A stretch of 57,356 nucleotides of DNA from JAYVYM01 sp046593925. GTDB lineage: Bacteria; Actinomycetota; Actinomycetes; Mycobacteriales; SCTD01. The stretch is from positions 1 through 57,356 of the forward strand of contig JBKJQN010000030.1 in the NCBI GenBank assembly GCA_046593925.1. The letters are read 5' to 3'. This document shows positions 28,281-36,221 of the stretch, in pieces. The position numbers and the translations under genes are program-made. A model generated the notes under the pieces. That model was given only the letters and a program-made list of their open reading frames with translations, searched no databases and was not told the origin of the DNA. How positions within the stretch are numbered: the stretch's first letter is position 1; each line of letters starts with the position of its first letter.

Positions 28281-29120
28281 TCACATGTCCAGGCCGCCGT
28301 TGATCCCCCAGACCTGCCCGGTGATGTAGCCGGAGGCGTCGGCGGCCAGGAAGTGCACGACCCGCGCGATCTCATGCGGCTCGCCGAGCCGGTTCATCGG
28401 GATCTTCGCGCGGATCCCGTCGAGGATCTTGTCCGGCATGCTCGCGAGCATCTCGGTGGCGACGTAGCCCGGCGTGACCGTGTTGACGGTGATGCCGCGA
28501 CCGCCCTCGAGCTTGCCGGAGCGCTGCAGCTGGAACGCCGCCTCCCGGGCGAGCGTCTTGGTCAGCCCGAACAGCCCGGACTTGGCTGCCGCGTAGTTGG
28601 ACTGGCCGATGTTGCCCGTCTCCCCGATCACCGAGGAGATGTTGATGATGCGGCCGTCGCCGCGCTCCAGCATGTGGCGCAGCGCGGCCTGCGAGAGGTA
28701 GAAGGCGCCCGACAGGTTGACGTCCATGACCTTGCGCCAGTCGTCGTCGGTCATCTTCAGCACGCTGCGGTCGACCGTGATCCCCGCGTTGTTGACCAGG
28801 ATGTCGAGCCGGCCGCGCTGCTCGATCACCTCGCCGATGCAGCGGCGGCAGTCCTCAGCGGAGGCGATGTCGCCCTTGTGCAGGCTGAAGCCCTGGCCCG
28901 GGAAGTCGTGTTCGAACTGGGTGCGGAAGCTCGCGGCGGCCTCGTCGTTGCCGCTGTAGCCCGCGGCGACCGCCGCCCCCTGGTTGGCCAGGCTCCGGCA
29001 GATCTCGGCCCCGATACCTCTGGTGCCGCCGGTGACGAACGCCACGCGGTCCCGCAGCTTGTCGCCCCCGGGTGGTACGGCCTGAGCCTCGGCGGCCGGT
29101 GTGCTGTCCTGGGTGGTCAT
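28281..29120 (-). CDS. 3-ketoacyl-ACP/acetoacetyl-CoA reductase (FabG/PhaB-like SDR)
   Basis: NADPH-dependent SDR of 279 aa reducing a 3-ketoacyl thioester. After a ~30-residue hydrophilic extension come TGGTRGIG (about 41-48), NNAGITVDRS, the catalytic ISSVIGETGNIGQSNYAAAKSG block and the end GQVWGINGGLDM, which is closer to PhaB than to many FabG. Compared with FabG there is an insert before ITVNTVTPGYVATEML (FQLQRSGKLEGGRG). ATG 29120 has GGAGG 4 nt upstream. It converges on the carboxylase-ketosynthase pair with a 37-bp gap, so it could supply the reduction step of the same pathway; that link is inference from position. Confidence 0.86.
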   Translation of the reverse strand: MTTQDSTPAAEAQAVPPGGDKLRDRVAFVTGGTRGIGAEICRSLANQGAAVAAGYSGNDEAAASFRTQFEHDFPGQGFSLHKGDIASAEDCRRCIGEVIEQRGRLDILVNNAGITVDRSVLKMTDDDWRKVMDVNLSGAFYLSQAALRHMLERGDGRIINISSVIGETGNIGQSNYAAAKSGLFGLTKTLAREAAFQLQRSGKLEGGRGITVNTVTPGYVATEMLASMPDKILDGIRAKIPMNRLGEPHEIARVVHFLAADASGYITGQVWGINGGLDM

Positions 29121-29431
29121 GCTGCCTCCGGCGACGAACGGCGGTGTGGTCACGGTCACACTGCCATGGCTGCGGTGTACCTCAAGAGGAAGCAGGACCG
29201 ACCGCCGTCCAACGGACTTCCAGGCCGACGAAGAGCAATCGTTGGTCAGCCCGCAGCGGCGGTCTGGCGGCTCGAGCCGTGGCGACCAGCTGTGCTGGCC
29301 GGCCCCGTGGCGAAGGGCGCCGGTCTGGCTGTCGCTGAGCTTGTCCGGACGCCTCGACATCGACCACCGGAGCGACGTCTGTCGCCTTGGCAAGCGGTTC
29401 GCGGCCGGTCAGGCGGACGCTCGGCGGCCGG
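29121..29431. other. 311-bp gap upstream of the FabG/PhaB-like gene
   Basis: No supported gene. It should contain the promoter of the reductase gene; a GTGTG/CACAC interrupted repeat with two GGTCAC units lies at about 29136-29155. Near 29401-29437 the 13-mer GCGGCCGGTCAGG occurs twice with a 24-bp period, the second copy carrying the stop of the DUF222 pseudogene, which suggests a small local duplication. Confidence 0.5.
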
Positions 29432-31340
29432 TCAGGAACGCGCGGCCAGGTCCCGGTCGGCTTCGGCTGGTTGCCAGTCCTGGAGGTTCTCGAGGTCCAG
29501 GGTCCAGCGGGTGTCGCTGCTGCGGATGCGCCGTCGGAGCCGGTCGTGGTCGTCGGCGGCTTCGGTGTCGTCGCACCGGCCGCTGTCCTTGGAGCCGTCG
29601 AAGTAGCGGTGGCATGGGTCTTGGGAGAGGACTGCGTCTTCGCGTTGGAGCGGGGTCAGGTCGTCCAGCCAGCCGGGGACGACGACGGGGGGCAGGGCCC
29701 GGACGGGCGGTGCGGGTGGCTGGTGACCGCTGGGGCTGTGCCGGCTGCGGCCGCTCGGTCCGGTCCAGGTCAGCCCGGTGGCGGTGCGGGTTTTGGTCCA
29801 GCCGGTTTGCTTGACCCGGTGGTGTCGTCGGCAGGCCGGCCCGAGGTTGCAGGCGCAGGTCGGCCCGTCGGGCCAGGCCAGGTCGTGGTCCTGGTCGCAG
29901 CGGGTCGCCCTGGCCCCGCAGCCGGGCCATTCGCAGTGCGGACTGCGGACCGTCAGCAGCCTGCGGAGCCGGCGCGGGACCTGGTAGCTGCCGGGCGCGC
30001 CGGCCGGATGCGCACTGCCTGCCAGGCCGGTGAGGGCGCGCCGGACGTTGTCGTCCAGCCCTGTGGATGCCGGTGCCGGTGCCGGCGGTGGCGGTGGCGG
30101 TGGTGGTGGTGGTGGCGCATCGTCGGTGGAGTCCACCAGCGGGCCGGCCTCGGTGCGCTCCACCGCAAGCCCGGCAGCTGGTCCAGGCTGAGGTCCGGCA
30201 GCCGGTCCAGGCTGAGGTCCGGCTGCCGGTCCTGCTTCGGGTTCGACGTCAGGGGCGTCGGGCGGGTGGTGGTCGTCGGGGTGTCGGGGGTGCCACTGCT
30301 CGGGTGGTGGCGGTGGTTCGGCGGCGATCGTGAGCAGCGCCCGTCGGAGGTCGGTGGGGTGGTGCCGGGTGGGGGTGTGGGTGCGGTCGGCGACGGCCAG
30401 GGGGGTGCCGTGCCCGTCGACCCAGACGGTGCGCAGCTGTGGGGCGGCGAGCAGCAGCTCGGTGAGCTGCTCGGCGTCCAGCGGGCCGTGCCCGACCAGC
30501 TCGGCGGGCTGATCGCTGACGCCCAGGGCTGCGCCGAGCTGGACGTGGACGTACACCTGCGCGCCGCACGGCACCCCCGCCCCGGACGGGCAGCCACACG
30601 AGATGCCAGGGCAGCTCCGACCGAGGCCGGTGAGCAGGTCGCGGCCGCACAGCAGGTCGACCAGCGCGTCGAGGCGGCGCTGCCCGGTCGGCCGGAGGTC
30701 CTGCGGTCCGAGCGGGTCGGCGCGGGCGGCGATCGACGCCAGGCACGCCTGGGCGTTCGGGCCGGTGATCCCGAGCGCGAACAGGTCGACCAGGCCGTCG
30801 TCGCGCCACCGGTAGTCCACGCTGCTCGCGGCCTGGGAGACCCGGCGCCGCCGGGCCACCCCACCCGGGTCGGCGCGGGCGACGAGGCGGCGGAGCAGCT
30901 CACCGAGCCGAGCCGGGCCGGCGGCAGCGGCCCGCCGCCGTCGGCGGACACCTGCAGCCGCGGCAGCAATGCCTCCCAGACGGCGAGCCGGTCGGCCGCC
31001 TCCAGCGGGTCGAGCTGCACCTGCAGGGTGCCGGTCTGCTCCACCGTCAGCAGCCCGCCGGCCAGTGCCGCCAGCGCCCCCGGCAGCGCGGCGAGCAGCC
31101 GGGCCTGCTCGATCAGCTGGTCGGCCCGGTACTGCGAGCACCCCAACGCCAGCGCCAGGTCACTGACCGACGACACCGCCATCTCGGCCGCAACCCACAG
31201 CCGGTCCAGCACGAGCGCCTCGCGGAGCATCGCGGCGTGCAAGGCCGACCGGGACCTCTCCAGCACCTCCAGGCGCCCTCGCACGCGCCCAACGCAGCTG
31301 AGCCCAACGCCCCCATCAGAGGTGCCTGCCCGACTGCCAT
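29432..31340 (-). pseudogene. DUF222/13E12-type HNH endonuclease gene, frameshifted
   Basis: Remnant of the DUF222 plus C-terminal HNH family, a multicopy actinobacterial group. The N-terminal half (DRLWVAAEMAVSSVSDLALALG, LLTVEQTGTLQVQLDPLEAADR) is in one frame to about 30905. The second half continues in another frame from GELLRRLVARADPGGVARRRR to the HNH site (CEWPGCGARATRCDQDHDLAW, CRRHHRVKQTGW). At the join the sequence reads CGGCTCGGCTCGGT: removing one 5-bp CGGCT copy restores the frame. A Pro-rich linker and a 24-bp tandem repeat lie between the halves. The 5' end is unclear: a leaderless-type TAGAAT precedes ATG 31340, but the conserved N-terminus is in a different frame, open from GTG 31284, so a second shift is possible. 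Confidence 0.82.
30173..30235. repeat. 24-bp tandem repeat inside the DUF222 pseudogene
   Basis: Two full copies (30173-30196, 30197-30220; 23 of 24 bases equal) and a partial third. The unit starts GGCAGC and contains GGTCCAGGCTGAGGTCC. It encodes an AGPQPGPA-type Pro/Gly linker on the minus strand. Confidence 0.8.
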
Positions 31341-31346
31341 ACCAAA

Positions 31347-31352
31347 ATTCTA
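31347..31352 (-). promoter_or_regulatory. Putative -10 box TAGAAT before the DUF222 pseudogene
   Basis: TAGAAT on the minus strand, 6 nt before ATG 31340, in an unusually AT-rich patch (ACCAAAATTCTATC). Spacing fits a leaderless promoter. No -35 match. Confidence 0.5.
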
Positions 31353-31628
31353 TCGGCCGGGTCCGACATTCTCGGCTGCCAGAGTGGATGAACAGGACGG
31401 CGATCCGGCACGGGTCAGCCGGTCAGCCGGTCAGACCGCACTGAGCCACCCGCAGGAGCAGGCGGCAAGTCCGCACTGACGCCCGGGTGTCGAGCGCCCA
31501 GCTGGGTGATGACGGGTGGGTGGCTCGTCGACCCGCTGTCGACGGTGGCCGGCTCCTTCTTGAGCTGCCACCACGCCTGCACCGCAACACCCGACCCCAT
31601 GGCTGTACGACGTGCAAGGGTTGCTGAC

Positions 31629-32192
31629 ATGCCGGACCTCCACATCACAGGCGACGAGCGGGCCGACGCGCTGCTCGGGCAGGATCCGCTCGCCCTGCTG
31701 CTGGGGATGCTCCTGGACCAGCAGATCCCGATGGAGAAGGCGTTCCGCGGGCCGCTGGTGCTCAGCGAACGTCTCGGTGGACTCGATGCGCGAGCCATCG
31801 CCGAGCACCCGGACTTTGCGGCGGTGATGGCCGAGGTGCCTGCGGTCCACCGTTTCCCGGGCTCGATGGCGATCCGGGTCCAGCAGCTCTGCCGGGCGCT
31901 CGTCGAGGACTACGACGGCGGGGCGGCGGCGGTGTGGGAGGGCGCCGACGACGGCGCCGAGCTGCTGCGGCGGATGAAGGCGCTGCCCGGTTTCGGTGAG
32001 CAGAAGGCGAAGATCTTCGTGGCTCTGCTCGGCAAGCAGTACGGCGTGCGGCCCTCAGGCTGGCGCGAGGCCGCCGGCGACTACGGCCCGGATGCGGTGT
32101 TCAACAGCGTCGCCGACGTCGTCAGCCCGCAGACCCTGCTCTCGGTGCGGGCCTACAAGCAGGCGGTGAAGGCGGCGGCAAAGAAGGGCTGA
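31629..32192 (+). CDS. HhH-GPD superfamily base-excision DNA glycosylase-like protein
   Basis: 187-aa protein of the short actinobacterial HhH-GPD family, predicted to act in base-excision repair. The N-terminal DPLALLLGMLLDQQIPMEKAF helix and the helix-hairpin-helix ALPGFGEQKAKIFVALLGK are clear. A catalytic Asp typical of larger glycosylases is not obvious, so activity is uncertain. ATG 31629 matches the usual start (DLHITGDERADALLGQDP) and has AAGGG 9 nt upstream; in-frame starts further upstream are less likely. The C-terminus ends in a Lys/Ala tail (KQAVKAAAKKG). It lies intact between decayed genes. Confidence 0.82.
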   Translation: MPDLHITGDERADALLGQDPLALLLGMLLDQQIPMEKAFRGPLVLSERLGGLDARAIAEHPDFAAVMAEVPAVHRFPGSMAIRVQQLCRALVEDYDGGAAAVWEGADDGAELLRRMKALPGFGEQKAKIFVALLGKQYGVRPSGWREAAGDYGPDAVFNSVADVVSPQTLLSVRAYKQAVKAAAKKG

Positions 32193-32254
32193 CGCACGGG
32201 CGCGTGAAGGGGGCCCGGCTGAGCCCGGCGTTGACGTGTGCTGCAGTCCGCGCG

Positions 32255-32715
32255 TCAGATCCCGGTACCGACGGCGTCGAGAGTGCGCCCGATCACGGCC
32301 TCCCGCGCGGCCCCGACGACCGCGGCGAGTGGACCGGTGGTCAGCAGCAGGGCCAGTCCGTGGACGGCGGCCCAGGCGGCGACCTCGCTGTGTGGCCGCC
32401 GGTCGGCGGGCAGCCGACCCAGCGACACGAGCTCGTCGAGGCAGGCGTTGAGCAGTGCCGCCACGCCGTCGTCGTGGACCAGGTCGTGGTCGCGCAGGCA
32501 CGCGAGCCCGAACGGGCCGGGCTGCTCGGCGACGGCGTCGAGCAGCTCGTCGTGGCTGCCGGGGAAGTGCCGGTACGCCGCGGCCGGCGAGACCCCGACG
32601 CTGCGAGCCAGCCTGGTCAGGACGACCGCCGTGACCCCCCGGCGCGGGCCAGGCCGTCGCCACCAGCCACCACGGCGTGACGCAGGTCGCCGTGGTGGTA
32701 GCTCGCGCGGGTCAC
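32255..32715 (-). pseudogene. TetR-family regulator, frameshifted at a C6 homopolymer
   Basis: From GTG 32715 the frame encodes the classic TetR start SYHHGDLRHAVVAGGDGLARAG, then stops soon after a G6 run (C6 on the plus strand, 32635-32640). The rest of the DNA-binding domain (VTAVVLTRLARSVGVSPAAAYRHFPGSHDELL) and the effector domain continue in a neighbouring frame to 32255. Adding one G to the run, or removing two, restores a ~150-residue TetR protein. So this is either a recent pseudogene, a phase-variable gene or a sequencing error at the homopolymer. The C-terminal part (VAAWAAVHGLALLLTTGPL) looks otherwise intact. Confidence 0.8.
32635..32640. repeat. C6 homopolymer at the TetR frameshift
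   Basis: Six C residues at exactly the position where the TetR reading frame is lost; a one-base gain would repair it. Confidence 0.8.
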
Positions 32716-33050
32716 CCGCAGCAGCGTCGCATGGTGTTGACGCCGTTTGCATGGTCCGGCATGTTGTCGTCATCCGTATGGACCCCGCGCGTGCGAGGAG
32801 ACCGTTGGACTCCGTTCCTGGCAGGTGCTCGAGCTCGACAGCCGGCGAAGACCTGCCCCTGGCGGCCTTCGATCGCCCGCTGGGCGCAGGCTGGCCGGTG
32901 GGGGCGGGCATGTCCAGCTCTGTCCGAGGGCTTACTGCGGCGACGTCGTCCTCGATGGCGGCTGCACGCCGCTCGCCGAGCTCCCCTCGACCGGGGCCGT
33001 GCAAAGATCCCTGCGGTGCCCAGCGTCCACCTGCCGCGCTAAGCCCAGGC
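32716..33050. other. 335-bp gap without a recognisable gene
   Basis: Open frames here encode only low-complexity Arg/Pro/Ala sequence and match nothing I know. The left end would hold the promoter of the TetR gene. No repeat or strong hairpin seen. Confidence 0.4.
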
Positions 33051-33404
33051 TCAGCGCTCGGCGTCGACGACCCGGCCGGGTTCGATGGCGATGCGTTGCG
33101 GCGGCTCGGGCAGCGTGTCGGTGAGACCGCTGTCGACGATCGCGGTCTTGCGCGTACGGGCGACGGTCGGGCCGGCGTTGGCCATCACGACGCCGAACCA
33201 CGGCAACACGATTGCGCCGACGAACAGCAGCAGTCGGAACGGCACCGGCACCGGGAGGGCGACACCGAGCACCACACACACCACACGGACCATCTGCGTG
33301 GCGATGTACCGACGCTCACGCAGGGTGATGTCGTCGGTGTGGCTGAGCCGGGCCGTGGTCACCGTGACGACCTTGACGTCGCGCTCGTGGGACGGCTGGG
33401 ACAT
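33051..33404 (-). CDS. DUF3099 family membrane protein
   Basis: 117-aa actinobacterial membrane protein of unknown function. The conserved DUF3099 N-terminal signature is present (VTTARLSHTDDITLRERRYI). Two hydrophobic helices (MVRVVCVVLGVALPVPVPF and RLLLFVGAIVLPWFGVVMAN) are followed by a charged tail. ATG 33404 has a GTGGAG site about 10 nt upstream. It is single and divergent from the AlkB stub; no functional context. Confidence 0.85.
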   Translation of the reverse strand: MSQPSHERDVKVVTVTTARLSHTDDITLRERRYIATQMVRVVCVVLGVALPVPVPFRLLLFVGAIVLPWFGVVMANAGPTVARTRKTAIVDSGLTDTLPEPPQRIAIEPGRVVDAER

Positions 33405-33566
33405 CGGACTGGGCTCCACTCGAGGGTCTGGTGCAGGTCTCCGACCGGGTGCAGGTCGGCCGGTTGCGTGCACCTCGAACAACAGTGTGGGGGGTCCCCG
33501 GCATCCGCGCCGACCGGACGCAGGACGGTGTGCTGGACCACAGGGCACTGCCGCAGACTGGTCAGC

Positions 33567-33818
33567 GTGGACCCCCCGGTCGCCTGGCAGGGCGCGCTGT
33601 TCGAGCCGGCGCCGACCGGCGGAGGGCTGTCGTTCGACGGGTTCCGTCAGGAGCACCTGCACGACCGGTCGTGGGTCGATGCCGTGCCGGCCTGGGTGCC
33701 CGACCACGCCGCCCTGTTGGACCTGTTGCTGTCGGCTTCGCCGTGGCAGCAGCGCAGCCTGGAGGTGTGGCGGCGGGCGGTCCGGTCCCCCGGCGGTACG
33801 CGTCGGGCACCCGGATGA
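33567..33818 (+). pseudogene. AlkB-type 2OG-Fe(II) dioxygenase, N-terminal stub
   Basis: 83-aa open frame from GTG 33567 whose sequence (VAWQGALFEP, HDRSWVDAVPAWVPDHAALLDLLLSASPWQQRS) matches only the first ~75 residues of actinobacterial AlkB-like DNA-alkylation repair proteins. The HxD...H iron site and the double-stranded beta-helix core are missing: after RSLEVWRRAV the sequence loses similarity and stops. The next gene, an RNA methyltransferase, begins 41 bp further on. A deletion that removed the AlkB core is the simplest explanation. Confidence 0.62.
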
Positions 33819-33858
33819 GCATCACGCCGCGGCGCTCCCGGCCCCGCACGGCCCGGTA

Positions 33859-34650
33859 GTGCTGGACGGCGTCCTGGGCCTGCTGCGCTGCCCGGTCTGC
33901 GCCGGCCCGCTCAGCCGGGAGGGCCGCGTCGTCCGGTGCCCCGCCGGACATGCGTACGACGTGGCCCGGCAGGGCTACCTGAGCCTGCTGCCGGGCGGCG
34001 CCGGCACCGCCGACTCCGCGGCCATGGTCGCGGCGCGCTTTCGCTTCCTCACCGCCGGGCACTACGACGCGATCGGCGACGCGCTGGCCGACGCCGTGCC
34101 GCGCGGCCCGGTCGTCGACGTCGGAGCCGGTACCGGCCGGCACCTGGCCCGGGTGCTCGACGCGCACACCGGGCCGGGCCTCGCGCTCGACCTCTCGCGG
34201 CACGCCGCGCAGCGGGCCGCCCGGGCGCACCCGCGGATCGGCTCCGTCGTCGCGGACGCCTGGCGCGCCCTGCCGGTCGGCGACGGCGTCGCGGGCGCCG
34301 TGCTCAGCGTCTTCGCGCCCCGCGGCCCGGCCGAGGCTGCCCGGGTGCTGGCGCCGGGTGGACGGCTCGTCGTCGTGACCCCGTCGGCCCGGCACCTGCG
34401 CGAACTGGTCGGCCGGCTGGGGCTGCTCTCGGTCGACCGTGACAAGGATCTTCGCCTCGAGCGCCAGCTCGCCGGTTTCCGGCTGCTGTCGACCGAGCCC
34501 GTCGAACAGGTGCTGGCGCTGTCGGCCGACGACGTGCGCGACGTCGTCGGAATGGGTCCGAGCGCCCGACATCTCGATCCGGGCTCTCTGCCCGACCTGG
34601 CCGGCGAGGTGACGCTGTCGGTGCGGGTCGCGTCGTACGCCCCGCGCTAG
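33859..34650 (+). CDS. RlmA-like 23S rRNA (guanine-N1) methyltransferase
   Basis: SAM-dependent methyltransferase of about 263 aa. The N-terminal zinc finger (LRCPVCAGPL...VVRCPAGHAYDVARQGYLSLL) is characteristic of RlmA/TlrB enzymes, which methylate G745 or G748 of 23S rRNA; TlrB-type members confer mycinosyl-macrolide resistance in producers. The Rossmann motif VVDVGAGTGRHL follows, with AGAVLSVFAPRGPAEAARVLAPGG. GTG 33859 lacks a good ribosome site. The frame is open far upstream, so the true start could lie earlier and may have been altered by the deletion that truncated the AlkB gene just before it. Confidence 0.83.
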   Translation: MLDGVLGLLRCPVCAGPLSREGRVVRCPAGHAYDVARQGYLSLLPGGAGTADSAAMVAARFRFLTAGHYDAIGDALADAVPRGPVVDVGAGTGRHLARVLDAHTGPGLALDLSRHAAQRAARAHPRIGSVVADAWRALPVGDGVAGAVLSVFAPRGPAEAARVLAPGGRLVVVTPSARHLRELVGRLGLLSVDRDKDLRLERQLAGFRLLSTEPVEQVLALSADDVRDVVGMGPSARHLDPGSLPDLAGEVTLSVRVASYAPR

Positions 34651-35067
34651 CCGTGCCACAGCCGGCCGGAAGAAGCGTGCACAGGTCGGCGATCACGCAG
34701 AAATCGTCGTCTGCTGGGCGTACGAAGCAACCACTTCTGCATGATCGCGAGGTGGGACGGGTCGCTCCGGATCACCGGTCATGAGGTCCCGAACTGTTCC
34801 CGCAGGGCGTCGTCGCTCCGCCGCCCGGCCACCACGACGCAGCGGCAGCGCCCTTGGTCTTCACCCCCGGGGGACGAAGACTCCGAGATCAGCGCGCTGC
34901 CCGGCACGTGACCGGTGGAGCGATCTCCTCGAACAACACGAATGTCTCCACGGTGATCCCTGGCCGAGCTGCAGCTGTTGGCAGGGGAAGCTCAGGTCAG
35001 GTGTTTGAGGGCTCCGAACCCGAGGTCGGTGGTTGCGCCTGGCCTGGAGGTACGGGTCTCCCGGTAC
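34651..35067. other. 417-bp gap containing a REP-like hairpin
   Basis: No supported gene. Contains the inverted repeat 34689-34748. From about 34760 the sequence is less GC-biased than its neighbours (for example TCCTCGAACAACACGAATGT at 34926-34945) and may be a decayed insert. Confidence 0.5.
34689..34748. repeat. REP-like imperfect inverted repeat (13 of 14 bp arms)
   Basis: GCGATCACGCAGAA (34689-34702) and TTCTGCATGATCGC (34735-34748) are complementary at 13 of 14 positions and enclose a 32-nt loop containing GGGCGTACGAAGCAACC. Sequence (GATCATGCAGAA core) and size resemble dispersed palindromic elements of actinobacterial genomes; it could also terminate the methyltransferase gene. Confidence 0.65.
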
Positions 35068-35586
35068 CTATCGGGTGTGGCTGGACCCGCGGTGTGGGTG
35101 AACGGCGGTCAACGCGACGAGGACACCGCTGACCAGGGCCACTGCGGCGGCGTAGTACAGGGCGTCCAGAGCCGTCGAGGCGAGCAGACGTTCGAAGAAC
35201 TTGATGGCCAGGACGAGAACCAGGGCCTCGCTGAGGCTGCGCTTGAGGTCGCTGAGGCTGTGGACAGTGAGCCAGTCCGGTAGGTCAAGGTCGTTGATGA
35301 ACAGCTCCCACAGCCCCAAAGAGATGATGACCTGCACGGTGGCGACCAGGATCAGGTCAACGACATTGAGCAGTGCGATCAGTGTCTGGTCCGACTTCCA
35401 TCCTCCGGTGAACAGGAGCCGCGCCAGGTCGACAGCCTTCGCCGCCGACCAGCCCATCGTCAGGATGCTGGTGAAGGCCAGGATGAGGCAGGCCGGGACG
35501 ACGATGAACCTCAGCCGATACACAGTTGCTGCAACTCCCTGGAAGAGTCCTACCTGGCCGTTCGCATCTTGGTGACGCCCGCGCAC
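35068..35586 (-). CDS. YqhA/UPF0114 family membrane protein
   Basis: Integral membrane protein of about 172 aa with four hydrophobic segments: RFIVVPACLILAFTSILTMGW, LLNVVDLILVATVQVIISLGL, LSEALVLVLAIKFFERLL and ALYYAAAVALVSGVLVALTAV. The loop FINDLDLPDWLTVHSLSDLKRSL between segments 2 and 3 is the family signature. Function unknown. The start is uncertain: GTG 35586 is the furthest sensible codon and has no Shine-Dalgarno. The region upstream is decayed, so the original 5' end may be lost. Confidence 0.8.
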   Translation of the reverse strand: MRGRHQDANGQVGLFQGVAATVYRLRFIVVPACLILAFTSILTMGWSAAKAVDLARLLFTGGWKSDQTLIALLNVVDLILVATVQVIISLGLWELFINDLDLPDWLTVHSLSDLKRSLSEALVLVLAIKFFERLLASTALDALYYAAAVALVSGVLVALTAVHPHRGSSHTR

Positions 35587-36221
35587 CGGCGCGGTCGTAG
35601 CGAGCCTCGGACCTGTCAGCGCTCGAGGGGAGGGGACCACATCTTGCGCAGGGTGATCGCGAGGGTGGTCGCGGTCGGCGAGCGCGCCGCTGTCGACGAG
35701 CGCGACCCAGCCGCCGCGGGACAGCACCGGGTCGATGATCCGTCGTGGACGGCGTCGTCCATCACGTCGGGAGCCCCGAGGTCCTCGGCGGCGGGCATCT
35801 CGACCGGACTGGTGCGCGCCGCCGCCCACACCCGCTGCAGCCCGCTGACAGCGCGGCTCTGCCGCCCACGGGCGTCGAGTAGCGACAGCGCTTCGAGCAT
35901 CCCGCCGGGCACCCGGCACTCTTCCGCTGCGGCTGCACCATCGGCCGGGTGTGCAACACCCCGGTCCCCGGGCGGCTTCGACCACGGCATCACCGAGAAC
36001 CCCACCCCGGCACCCCGCGTCGTCATGCCGCCGCCAGCGACCTCCGCGCCGGCTGTCTGTCGCAGATCGCTGCCCGCCGCCCGGCGCCCCCTGGCAGGGC
36101 GAGCCACCCGTCGACGTGGCCTCCTGGTGGGCGACCCGCCACGCGCTCCGGCAGACGGCGCCGGCGGGATCCTGTCGGTCCCGGCGATCCCCGGTCACAG
36201 CCCCGTCGCCAGGGCCCGAGG
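35587..36221 (-). other. Decayed coding region, unassigned (635 bp)
   Basis: Minus-strand frames carry protein-like pieces in different frames: MLEALSLLDARGRQSRAVSG and APDVMDDAVHDG at about 35750-35900, then GGWVALVDSGALADRDHPRD at about 35650-35710 in another frame. Together they look like one gene broken by at least one frameshift, but I cannot name the family. There is no start codon with a ribosome site. Confidence 0.35.

Noticed and set aside
28256..28287. Two GTCTCACATG copies after the ketosynthase gene as further copies of the mim operator
   Set aside because: They are direct, not inverted, repeats and lie between convergent stops; only the GTCTCA half-site is shared.
30085..30118. 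GGT/GGC triplet tract as a microsatellite of special function
   Set aside because: It only encodes the Pro-rich linker of the DUF222 pseudogene on the minus strand.
31412..31437. Three near-copies of CAGCCGGT as iteron or CRISPR-like repeats
   Set aside because: Only an 8-bp unit in two to three copies without spacers; too short for either.
32677..33042. 121-aa plus-strand protein in the gap before DUF3099
   Set aside because: Arg/Trp/Ala-rich composition, no ribosome site, no family resemblance.
33085..34650. A single 521-aa AlkB-methyltransferase fusion
   Set aside because: The open frame is continuous, but the AlkB-like residues are in a different frame from the methyltransferase; the upstream part in this frame is meaningless.
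34781..35132. Small plus-strand proteins of 75 and 92 aa before the YqhA gene
   Set aside because: No ribosome sites and no recognisable sequence; treated as part of a decayed gap.
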